From an uncultured Lachnospiraceae bacterium (GTDB taxonomy: Bacteria; Bacillota; Clostridia; Lachnospirales; Lachnospiraceae), in the NCBI GenBank assembly GCA_947625995.1, contig CANQQN010000066.1:1-9576 (forward strand): a stretch of 9,576 nt of DNA, in the 5' to 3' direction. Positions 1 through 5,808 of the stretch are shown one piece after another. The stretch's first letter is position 1; every line of letters begins with the position of its first letter. The notes under the pieces were generated by a model. The model had not been told where the DNA came from and searched no databases. It saw nothing but the letters and a program-made list of their open reading frames with translations. Both the position numbers and the translations under genes were made by a program.

Positions 1-4
1 AAGG

Positions 5-51
5 AAAAAACGGCTACATTCCGCATAATTACTGGATTTGTAGCCGTTTTT
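5..51. terminator. Bidirectional intrinsic terminator
   Basis: Bases 6-18 (AAAAACGGCTACA) and 39-51 are perfect 13-bp inverted copies around a 20-base loop. Read on the minus strand, the GC-containing stem runs into six U residues (5-10). Read on the plus strand it ends in five U residues, so it could also terminate a convergent gene lying left of the window. It is the most credible end for minus-strand transcripts from the cyclophilin gene. Confidence 0.8.
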
Positions 52-81
52 GATTTCCACAAGTGTCAAACTCGGGAATAT

Positions 82-112
82 AACATAGAATGCAAAAAAA
101 TGCTACTGTCAA
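82..112 (-). promoter_or_regulatory. Candidate sigma-A promoter facing left
   Basis: On the minus strand a perfect TTGACA (107-112) is followed 19 bases later by TATGTT (82-87); TTATAT lies 4 bases beyond. The -35 is a full match, but the spacing is long and the -10 matches only four of six positions. Transcription would begin around 70-75 and meet the terminator hairpin at 5-51 almost at once. A chance match in AT-rich DNA is possible. Confidence 0.3.
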
Positions 113-232
113 GTTTCCTTCATTTTATGGGATTTTCACAAAAAATTTTGTGATTTCTTGTAACTGCCGCCCTATGAAAGAATCCCTGCCCTTCGGCTTT
201 TTTTCGACAGCCATGTGGCATCTCCATGCGGG

Positions 233-802
233 TTATTTCCAGCAGGGCGGGAGTACGGGATCTTTCACTTTCACAGGCTCCGGATAGGTTTCTCCAAAAA
301 GCTCCAGCGTTACTTTCTCCAGTATCTGAGGCTCTATGGGCCTGTTCACCTCTACGCCGGGGATGGGAAAATCTACCGGCTCCGTCTCTACCTTTTCCAG
401 ACGACGGATCTCCTCCATTCCTTCCAGCACCCGGCCAAACACCGGGTAAACGCCCTTGTGCTCCGGGCAGTCCCGCAGGGGGAAGAAGAATTCACAGCTT
501 GCCAGCCCTGCTTCCCCGTAACCACCCATGCACACTGCGCCGGGGTGAGAATCCAAAGGCGCGATCTCCGGGTGAAGCGCAAATTCATTGGGGATCAGAT
601 ACTTACATGCTTCATGGTGAAATGCGTGATAACTCATATCGATCCAGTTGCCGGGCACGATCCGCTCTATGGCGTGATGATCCATATAGCCCCGTGACGC
701 CACGCTGATAAAGCTGTTTACCGTGTTTGGCGCCGCGTCAGGCAGAAGCTCAAGAACGATCTTTGCGCCGTTCTTCATATGTAAGGTCGCAATGGGGTTC
801 AT
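233..802 (-). CDS. Divergent cyclophilin-type peptidyl-prolyl cis-trans isomerase
   Basis: A 189-residue cyclophilin-fold protein, about the size of the core family, with no signal peptide, so cytoplasmic. Cyclophilins catalyse cis-trans isomerisation of X-Pro bonds and assist folding. Family marks in order: the N-terminal strand ending in ELLPDAAPNTVNSF (18-31), the RIVPG segment (47-51), SCEFFF (102-107) aligning with the usual GSQFFI, and VFGRVLEGM (121-129). By eye alignment the catalytic Arg is kept (R47), while the usual Phe and Gln of the FMxQGG segment are replaced by N52 and D55, and the Gln of QFF by E104. The 25 C-terminal residues are rich in Pro and charged residues. The ATG at 802 is preferred because GAAAGGA (811-817) precedes it by 8 bases. 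An ATG eight codons upstream (826) has no ribosome binding site and sits against a terminator-like hairpin. The fold call is confident; isomerase activity is inferred and uncertain. Confidence 0.88.
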   Translation of the reverse strand: MNPIATLHMKNGAKIVLELLPDAAPNTVNSFISVASRGYMDHHAIERIVPGNWIDMSYHAFHHEACKYLIPNEFALHPEIAPLDSHPGAVCMGGYGEAGLASCEFFFPLRDCPEHKGVYPVFGRVLEGMEEIRRLEKVETEPVDFPIPGVEVNRPIEPQILEKVTLELFGETYPEPVKVKDPVLPPCWK

Positions 803-810
803 AAGACGTT

Positions 811-817
811 TCCTTTC
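811..817 (-). promoter_or_regulatory. Ribosome binding site that fixes the cyclophilin start
   Basis: GAAAGGA on the minus strand, 8 bases before the ATG at 802. The alternative ATG at 826 is preceded by CCCCTTTT, which has no purine-rich site, so the shorter protein is preferred. Confidence 0.65.
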
Positions 818-826
818 TTCTGTCAT

Positions 827-867
827 AAAAGGGGTTGTTGCACCACCGCAAATGATGCAGCAACCCC
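827..867 (-). terminator. Terminator-like hairpin ahead of the cyclophilin gene
   Basis: Bases 831-842 (GGGGTTGTTGCA) pair with 856-867 over 12 positions with one mismatch or wobble, around a 13-base loop. On the minus strand the stem is followed by only four U residues (827-830). This is a GC-rich but short-tailed intrinsic terminator that would end most dppC read-through and leave a fraction for the cyclophilin gene. I saw no convincing promoter between it and dppC, so read-through is the simplest source of cyclophilin mRNA. Confidence 0.6.
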
Positions 868-904
868 CATTGGTTGATTTATTTAAGCCAAATGAAGTAC
901 TTCC

Positions 905-930
905 GGCACCTTTCCTCCGGTGCTTCGCAC
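905..930. repeat. Small mutually exclusive hairpins beside the composite repeat
   Basis: GCACC (906-910) can pair with GGTGC (919-923), while GTGC (920-923) can instead pair with GCAC (927-930). The two stems share the same bases and cannot form together. They adjoin the 934-1067 structure and may belong to the same element. The stems are only 4-5 bp, so this is weak. Confidence 0.3.
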
Positions 931-933
931 TTT

Positions 934-1067
934 TTCAAAGCCGGGCAAGCTCGGGTCTCCTGCGGATCCCCTCGCTGACGCTTCGCGCCAAATGGCGTTT
1001 AACCAGTCCCTGCTTTGGAATGTAAACATTCCGCGCAGAAACTGGTTAAACGCCGCCCGGCTTTGAA
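934..1067. repeat. Large composite inverted repeat downstream of dppC
   Basis: Two perfect arms are seen. Bases 934-946 (TTCAAAGCCGGGC) pair with 1055-1067 over 13 bp, and 994-1007 (GGCGTTTAACCAGT) pair with 1041-1054 over 14 bp. On the right the arms abut, giving 27 continuous bases; on the left a 47-base GC-rich segment (947-993) separates them. Inside the inner arm lies a third hairpin, 1017-1022 with 1027-1032 (GGAATG/CATTCC), flanked by CTGC/GCAG. No U run follows on the minus strand, so it is not a standard terminator. The arm ends 3 bases from the dppC stop, so it could shield the operon mRNA from 3' exonucleases. It may also be a dispersed intergenic repeat; the window holds only one copy. 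Confidence 0.75.
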
Positions 1068-1070
1068 GGT

Positions 1071-1907
1071 TTACATGTTTTTCCTTAATTTCGGATCCAG
1101 CAGATCCCGTAAGCCGTCCCCAATGAAGTTGGCGCCTACCGCCATGGTGAAGATGGCAAGGCCCGGAAAACCTGATACCCAGAATTTATTGAAATAGTCC
1201 ACGCCTTCCGATACCATCATGCCCCATTCCGGCGTAGGCGGCGCAGAACCCAGTCCCAAAAAGCTCAGGGTAGAGAACATCAGGATCTGATTGCCGATGT
1301 CCGTAGTAGCCATGATCAGCACGGAACTGACGCTGTTTGGAATGATCTCCTTTACAAGGACACGGAGCTTTGAAGAGCCCAGCACCTTCGCCGCGGCCAC
1401 ATATTCATTTTCTTTTACACTTAGGACCACGCTTCGCATGAGCCGCGCATAGGTAGGCCATGCAACGATAACCAGCGCAAACATGGTGTTGAACAGATTG
1501 GAACCCATCACCGCGTTGATGATCATCGCCAGAATCAGAGACGGAAACGACAGGATCATCTCCGAAAAACGCATCATCACGTTATCTACCTTACCGCCTA
1601 CATAGCCTGCGATGGCTCCGTAAAAGGTGCCGATGGCACCGGCCAGTATAACGGTGAGACATCCGGCCAGAAGGGAATACCTGCCGCCGTAAAGGACGCG
1701 GCTGAAAATATCCTGACCGAAGGAGTTCGTTCCAAAAATATGTGCTTTGCTGGGCGGCTGCAGACGAACGGCCAGATCCTGCACAATGGGATCGTAAGGC
1801 GCGATCACCGGCGCAAGGATCGCCGCGATGATCCACGCAAGGCAGATCACACAGCCAAATGTAAATAAATAGTTGGATTTCAGCAATTTCTTTAGTGAAC
1901 GTAACAT
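1071..1907 (-). CDS. dppC: Peptide-type ABC transporter permease, DppC/OppC family
   Basis: Integral membrane subunit of a peptide importer. With DppB it forms the translocation channel and contacts the ATPases. The 278 residues show the OppC-type N-terminal membrane segment (about 13-35), the DPIVQD region and FGTNSFGQDIFSRVLYG (58-74), typical of the family. About five further hydrophobic spans lie near 78-103, 116-134, 140-158, 195-217 and 246-262. The cytoplasmic EAA loop (168-191, with AAAKVLGSS and the IIPN end) docks onto the ATPase. The start chosen is the ATG at 1907, which overlaps the dppB stop by one base (TGATG) and has GAGG 8 bases upstream; a GTG three codons earlier is in frame but lies within that binding site. 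Length and domain layout are normal. Whether the system should be called Dpp, Opp or nickel-type cannot be settled by reading. Confidence 0.93.
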   Translation of the reverse strand: MLRSLKKLLKSNYLFTFGCVICLAWIIAAILAPVIAPYDPIVQDLAVRLQPPSKAHIFGTNSFGQDIFSRVLYGGRYSLLAGCLTVILAGAIGTFYGAIAGYVGGKVDNVMMRFSEMILSFPSLILAMIINAVMGSNLFNTMFALVIVAWPTYARLMRSVVLSVKENEYVAAAKVLGSSKLRVLVKEIIPNSVSSVLIMATTDIGNQILMFSTLSFLGLGSAPPTPEWGMMVSEGVDYFNKFWVSGFPGLAIFTMAVGANFIGDGLRDLLDPKLRKNM

Positions 1908-1919
1908 CAGCTGCACCTC
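1905..1919 (-). promoter_or_regulatory. Translational coupling junction dppB-dppC
   Basis: The dppB stop and dppC start share one base in TGATG (1905-1909). GAGG (1916-1919), inside the last dppB codons, serves as ribosome binding site. Such junctions usually keep two channel subunits at equal levels. Confidence 0.8.
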
Positions 1920-2926
1920 ACTCTCGGGTCAATGATACCGTACAGGATATCCACCACGGTATTGATGACCATGTAATTCAGGGCGATCAGCAGCGCTACG
2001 CCGATAATGGACGGGAAATCCGCCGACATCACCGATTCATAGGCAAACTGTCCCACGCCGGGCCAGTTAAAGATGGTCTCTACCAGCACCATACCGCCCA
2101 GCAGGTTGCCAAGGCCCAGACCGATCACGGTCAGCACAGGGATCAGCGCATTGCCAAGGGCATGGTGAAGAATGATCTTCGTCCCCGAAAGGCCCTTTGC
2201 CTTTGCCGTGCGGATATAGTCGGTAGACATCACATCGAGCAGATTGGAGCGGGTCGTACGGGTGATCAGCCCCATGGTAAATGCCGCCAGTACACATCCC
2301 GGCAGGATCAGGTGAGACAACGCATCCAGCGCCTTCGGTATATTTCCTTCTATCAAGCTGTCGATCACATACATGCCCGTCACCGTTGCAGGCGCTGAAA
2401 AATTCGTGCTCAGACGCCCCGGACCGGGAAAGATATGCAGCTTGTAATAAAAGAAATACAGCACCAGCAGCGCGAACCAGAAGCTGGGGATACTGACGCC
2501 TGTCACCGAAATGGCGCGGACGGCCTGATCCAGAATACTGTTGCGCTTAATGGCGGAGATGATACCGAACAGGATACCGAATACGGAAGCGATCACGATA
2601 GCAAACAACGCCAGTTCAATGGTGGCCGGGTAACACCGGCCCAGTTCCTCCAGCACCGGATGATTGGTGCGGATGGAGGTGCCCAGATCAAGCTGCAGCA
2701 GGTTTCTGATATAGAGCAGATACTGGACCGGATAGGATTTATCCAGTCCGTATCTGGCTTTGTAGGCCGCAACGATCTTTGGATCGTTCAGGGCTCTCTG
2801 GCTTAAATTTGCAACCGTAGGATCACCGGGTATTAACTTTGTCAGAATAAATACAAGCGTTGCCACACCAAGCAGCATCACGACAAGATAGAGCAATCTC
2901 CTAATAATAAATTTCAGTTGATCCAT
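1907..2926 (-). CDS. dppB: Peptide-type ABC transporter permease, DppB/OppB family
   Basis: The other channel subunit of the peptide importer, 339 residues, the usual length. It opens with the DppB-type RRLLYLVVMLLGVATLVF membrane segment (9-26), then the conserved LIPGDP (31-36), the YGLDKSYPVQYL region (59-70) and LDLGTSIRT (79-87). Five more hydrophobic spans follow, near 101-123, 137-160, 205-225, 262-285 and 305-330. The EAA loop is 236-263 (YIRTAKAKGLSG, ending in ALIP). The ending IIDPRVR (331-337) is typical of the family. AGAGG (2931-2935) lies 4 bases before the ATG, closer than usual. The gap to the solute-binding gene upstream is only 30 bases with no terminator, so cotranscription is expected. 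Nothing looks damaged. Confidence 0.94.
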   Translation of the reverse strand: MDQLKFIIRRLLYLVVMLLGVATLVFILTKLIPGDPTVANLSQRALNDPKIVAAYKARYGLDKSYPVQYLLYIRNLLQLDLGTSIRTNHPVLEELGRCYPATIELALFAIVIASVFGILFGIISAIKRNSILDQAVRAISVTGVSIPSFWFALLVLYFFYYKLHIFPGPGRLSTNFSAPATVTGMYVIDSLIEGNIPKALDALSHLILPGCVLAAFTMGLITRTTRSNLLDVMSTDYIRTAKAKGLSGTKIILHHALGNALIPVLTVIGLGLGNLLGGMVLVETIFNWPGVGQFAYESVMSADFPSIIGVALLIALNYMVINTVVDILYGIIDPRVRCS

Positions 2927-2956
2927 ACGCCCTCTCTTTCTCTTTTGCCCAGTTGA

Positions 2957-4600
2957 TTATTTTACGTTGATCAGTGTCAGGTCCATCGCATAAGGATCAG
3001 AGATCGCGACGCCTTCCAGTCTGGTATTGTATGCAATGTGTGCAGGAGCCTGCGCGATCATGATGAAAGGACCGGACTCATAGGTCTTATCCTGAATCTC
3101 TTCCAATACAGCGATACGGGCATCATCCTCCGTAGCTTCCATCGCCTTCTGATACAGAGGCGCAAGCTCGGGATCCATCTCCGCAGTCCAGCCGGCGCGA
3201 AGACCTACAGACTGTCCGGGAAGGAATTCTAACTGTACGTTGGGATCGTTGTAGTCGGTGCCCCAGTACATAACTGTAAAGCCAAGGGTGCCGTCACGGT
3301 ATGCGTCGCCGTAGCCTGCTGCCCATGCCTGTGTCACAATGTTTACGTTGATGTTAACCTGCGCAAGGTCATCCTTGATCTTCTGGGCAAGGTCTGTCAG
3401 GAGCACACCCTCCATATCAAGGTCTGATACGGTCATATCAATATCAAAGCCGTCCGGATAGCCTGCGTCGGTAAGCAGTTCCTTCGCTTTCTCCACATCC
3501 GTGTAATCTGTAGGGCGGGGATCCTTGCTTCCCATGAAACCGGACTGGATCAGGGAGTAAGGAGTCAGCGTGCCTTCTCCGCAGATGGTCTGAACGCCCG
3601 CATAGTCGATCGCCAGACGAATAGCCTGCTGTACCTTGGGATCGGATACAGGGCCGCCGTACTGCTCGTTCATATTCATCATCACGAAGCCAACGGTCTT
3701 GGAAGCGCTGTTTAAGATTTCCACATTTTCTGTGTCCTTCAACTCACTCATGGTATCGTCCGTCAGGTTCATGGCAACATCAATGTCGCCTGTGGAAAGG
3801 GTCATCATCTGCGCGTTCGCATCAGGCTGAATGCGGATGATATACTTGTCAACATTTGTGCCCTCGCCCCAGTAGTTCTCATTCTTCTCAAGAACCACTT
3901 CCTCATCGGGCTTGTAGCTTGTCATCACATACATACCGGAGCCTGCGCTGGTGGTGTCCAGATAAGCCTGCGCGGTATCTGTGGTAGAAGCGTCAGCAGC
4001 GTCCGTGCCGCCGTTCTCCTTTACAACCTTGCTGTCAAGCACTGCCAGAGAACTGTAGGTCAGCTTGGAAAGAATGGCGCTGTCCGGCTGTGTCAGATGA
4101 AATACAACAGTATAATCGTCGGGAGCCTCCATGCTCTCAATGGTATCGCAGATGAAAGAAGGGTTGCCCTGCAGGTTCTTGCAGCGGTTGATTGAGAACA
4201 GAACATCTGCGGAGGTCATGGGATTGCCGCTTGCGAAGGTCACATTCTCCTTCAGCTTCACGGTCAGCGTCAGATTGTCCTCTGAAAACTCATAGGACTC
4301 TGCAAGCCAAGGCTCTGCAGCGGACTCGTTATCCATAAATTTAAACAGATTCTCATAGCACGCGTTTACGATCAGAGGGGGATACTTCTCATAGACATAT
4401 CCGGGATCCAATGTGGAAAACCCGGCGCCCATCGCAAGCACAACCGTGTTGCCCTCCGCCGAACCGTTATCGCCGGATTCCGCGGTAGTTCCGTTATTGC
4501 CGTTATTATTTGTGGCGCTTCCGGAATCGCTGTTTCCGCAGGCTGCAAGCCCCAGAACCATGGCGAAACTCAGCGCAACTGCCAATAGTTTCTTTTTCAT
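2957..4600 (-). CDS. Extracellular solute-binding lipoprotein, family 5 (peptide-type)
   Basis: Ligand-capturing component of the importer, anchored to the outer face of the membrane. The 547-residue precursor has a signal peptide (KKKLLAVALSFAMVLG) ending in the lipobox LAAC with the lipidated cysteine at 21. A Ser/Asn/Gly-rich tether (22-50) follows. The family 5 domain then occupies most of the protein, with STLDPGYVYE (62-71), ENLFKF (83-88), PWLAESYEFSEDN (97-109), FASGNPMTSADVLFSINR (122-139), PYSLIQSG (347-354) and YWGTDYNDPN (445-454). These match peptide/nickel-type binding proteins, and the length is normal. The ATG at 4600 is chosen because GGAGG (4610-4614) lies 9 bases upstream; an in-frame TTG two codons earlier sits only 3 bases from that site. 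The gene stands between the ATPase and permease genes. The ligand is not readable from sequence; di- or oligopeptides are the default. Confidence 0.93.
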   Translation of the reverse strand: MKKKLLAVALSFAMVLGLAACGNSDSGSATNNNGNNGTTAESGDNGSAEGNTVVLAMGAGFSTLDPGYVYEKYPPLIVNACYENLFKFMDNESAAEPWLAESYEFSEDNLTLTVKLKENVTFASGNPMTSADVLFSINRCKNLQGNPSFICDTIESMEAPDDYTVVFHLTQPDSAILSKLTYSSLAVLDSKVVKENGGTDAADASTTDTAQAYLDTTSAGSGMYVMTSYKPDEEVVLEKNENYWGEGTNVDKYIIRIQPDANAQMMTLSTGDIDVAMNLTDDTMSELKDTENVEILNSASKTVGFVMMNMNEQYGGPVSDPKVQQAIRLAIDYAGVQTICGEGTLTPYSLIQSGFMGSKDPRPTDYTDVEKAKELLTDAGYPDGFDIDMTVSDLDMEGVLLTDLAQKIKDDLAQVNINVNIVTQAWAAGYGDAYRDGTLGFTVMYWGTDYNDPNVQLEFLPGQSVGLRAGWTAEMDPELAPLYQKAMEATEDDARIAVLEEIQDKTYESGPFIMIAQAPAHIAYNTRLEGVAISDPYAMDLTLINVK

Positions 4601-4754
4601 GATCAATTTCCTCCATTTCTTTCTATAAGGTTGATACCTTTTGATGCCTGCGGTTCACTTCGCGTTTTCCGGCGGCATCAATATATTGAGATGCCTTTTC
4701 AGGCAGGATCTCCGTTTTCTGACCGGCCATAAAGCCTGCAGGCCTTTCTGCGGG
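4601..4754 (-). other. Structured spacer between dppF and the binding-protein gene
   Basis: This 154-base gap holds several dyads: GACCGG (4721-4726) with CCGGTC (4758-4763, over the dppF stop), the palindrome CCTGCAGG within 4735-4742, GGCATC (4674-4679) with GATGCC (4690-4695) around an AT-rich palindrome, and AAGGT/ACCTT (4627-4640). None is followed by a U run on the minus strand. I see no promoter with both boxes. The structures may set mRNA stability so that the binding protein is made in excess, which is common in such operons, but this is inference. Confidence 0.4.
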
Positions 4755-5726
4755 TCACCGGTCGTAAAGATGGCAGGCCACCAGATGTCCCGGCGACACC
4801 TCTCTGAGGTCCGGCGCTTCGGTTTTGCATCTTTCGCACACCTTCGTACATCTGGTGTGGAAATGACAGCCGGAAGGGGGATTGGAAGGACTCGGCACCT
4901 CACCCTCCAGCCGGATGCGCTCCGTCTGCCCATTCTCGTCTACCTGCGGAATGGCCGACAACAGCGCCTCTGTGTAAGGATGATAACGATGCTCATACAG
5001 ACTGTCGTAGGGAGCAAGCTCTACGATCTTGCCAAGATACATCACCGCCACCCTGTCGCTGACCTGATACACCACATTGAGATTGTGGGAAATAAAAAAA
5101 TAGGTCAGATGCAGCTTTTCTTTCAGTTCCTGAAGAAGGTTCAGCACCTGTGCCTGCACAGACACGTCCAACGCGGAAACGGCCTCGTCACAGACGATGA
5201 GCTTGGGACTTAGCGCCAGCGCCCGGGCAATGCCGACACGCTGCTTCTGTCCGCCGGACAACTCGTGAGGATAGCGGCTCAGATGATACTCATCCAGCCC
5301 GACCAGCTGCAAAAGCTCCAGAATGCGGGCGTCCACGTCCACCTCTTTCTTCATATTGTGGATCTCAAAGGGCTCCATGAGAATCTGACGGATGGTACGC
5401 CGGGGATTTAAGCAGGCGGATGGATCCTGAAAAATGATCTGTCCTTTTCTGCACATCTCCTTCAACTTTTTCCCTTTCAGGTCGGCAGTGTCTTCCCCGT
5501 CCAGAAATACTTTGCCGGAAGTGGGCTTCTGCAGGCGCACAAGGGTACGTCCAAAGGTGCTCTTGCCGCATCCGCTCTCTCCAACCACGCCGAAGGTCTC
5601 TCCCTCCATGATCTCCAGAGAAATATCGTCCACAGCCTTCACCGTGCCGGACTTTTTGTTTTTCCCTTTGAAATAGACTTTGATATGGTCCGCTTTTACA
5701 AGAACATTGTTTTGATTCTCCGTCAT
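4755..5726 (-). CDS. dppF: Peptide-type ABC transporter ATPase, DppF/OppF family
   Basis: Cytoplasmic ATPase that powers uptake, 323 residues. All nucleotide-binding motifs are intact: Walker A GESGCGKST (49-57), Q-loop Gln100 in IIFQDP, signature LSGGQ (156-160), Walker B LIVCDE (176-181) followed by AVSALD, and the switch His214 in ISHN. The C-terminal oligopeptide/dipeptide extension carries HPYTEALLSAIP (249-260) and cysteines C287, C293, C300 and C318 spaced x5, x6, x17, plus C297. This pattern has been linked to a [4Fe-4S] cluster in DppD-type proteins. The start is the ATG at 5726, with GGAGG (5732-5736) 5 bases upstream. An in-frame ATG four codons earlier overlaps that site and is disfavoured. 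It follows dppD after 82 bases and probably forms a heterodimer with it. Confidence 0.93.
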   Translation of the reverse strand: MTENQNNVLVKADHIKVYFKGKNKKSGTVKAVDDISLEIMEGETFGVVGESGCGKSTFGRTLVRLQKPTSGKVFLDGEDTADLKGKKLKEMCRKGQIIFQDPSACLNPRRTIRQILMEPFEIHNMKKEVDVDARILELLQLVGLDEYHLSRYPHELSGGQKQRVGIARALALSPKLIVCDEAVSALDVSVQAQVLNLLQELKEKLHLTYFFISHNLNVVYQVSDRVAVMYLGKIVELAPYDSLYEHRYHPYTEALLSAIPQVDENGQTERIRLEGEVPSPSNPPSGCHFHTRCTKVCERCKTEAPDLREVSPGHLVACHLYDR

Positions 5727-5731
5727 GGTTA

Positions 5732-5736
5732 CCTCC
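5732..5736 (-). promoter_or_regulatory. Ribosome binding site that fixes the dppF start
   Basis: GGAGG on the minus strand, 5 bases before the ATG at 5726. The alternative ATG at 5738 overlaps this site and has only AGG touching it upstream, so initiation there is unlikely. Confidence 0.7.
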
Positions 5737-5752
5737 ATCCTGCAAAACCGCA

Positions 5753-5796
5753 GTAAACTATGGCATATGATCTTTAAGATCTATCGTAAACGATGG
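5753..5796. repeat. Direct repeat pair and dyads in the dppD-dppF gap
   Basis: GTAAACTATGG (5753-5763) and GTAAACGATGG (5786-5796) match at 10 of 11 positions and start 33 bases apart, close to three helical turns. Between and overlapping them are two dyads: GATCTT/AAGATC (5769-5781) and ATCGT/ACGAT (5783-5794). This may be a protein-binding site or an mRNA structure; no promoter with both boxes is evident here. Confidence 0.4.
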
Positions 5797-5808
5797 GAAT
5801 TTGGGGGA

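Larger units (their letters stand above)
1..232. other. Gene-free left edge with regulatory structures
   Basis: No coding region is supported here; the short open frames on the plus strand lack ribosome binding sites and resemble no family. The stretch holds the 3' region of the cyclophilin gene, an AT-rich dyad (136-153, TCACAAAA and TTTTGTGA around a 2-base centre), a leftward promoter candidate (82-112) and a terminator hairpin (6-51). Confidence 0.6.

Noticed and set aside
136..153. Dyad as a CRP/FNR-type site
   Set aside because: The half-sites are inverted relative to TGTGA-N6-TCACA, so it does not fit that consensus; kept only as an unassigned dyad.
215..708. Two 160-residue plus-strand open frames over the cyclophilin gene
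   Set aside because: Both are antisense to a clear cyclophilin and lack ribosome binding sites; they are by-products of GC-rich third positions.
803..826. Eight-residue N-terminal extension of the cyclophilin (ATG at 826)
   Set aside because: The upstream bases CCCCTTTT form no ribosome binding site and belong to the terminator-like hairpin. The ATG at 802 has GAAAGGA at good spacing.
920..935. GTGC-TTC-GCAC followed by TTTTT as a plus-strand terminator
   Set aside because: The stem has only four pairs and there is no plus-strand gene to terminate.
1895..2398. Plus-strand open frame of 167 residues opposite dppB
   Set aside because: It is antisense to an intact permease. It is Gln/His/Arg-rich with no domain, which is typical shadow composition.
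4674..4699. Hairpin GGCATC/GATGCC plus TTTT as a terminator
   Set aside because: The U run follows only on the plus strand, where no gene is present. On the minus strand the stem is preceded, not followed, by the tract.
4641..5213. Open frame of 190 residues on the plus strand
   Set aside because: It lies antisense to the dppF-like ATPase, whose motifs are complete. The translation is rich in His, Arg and Leu, typical of antisense frames, and matches no family.
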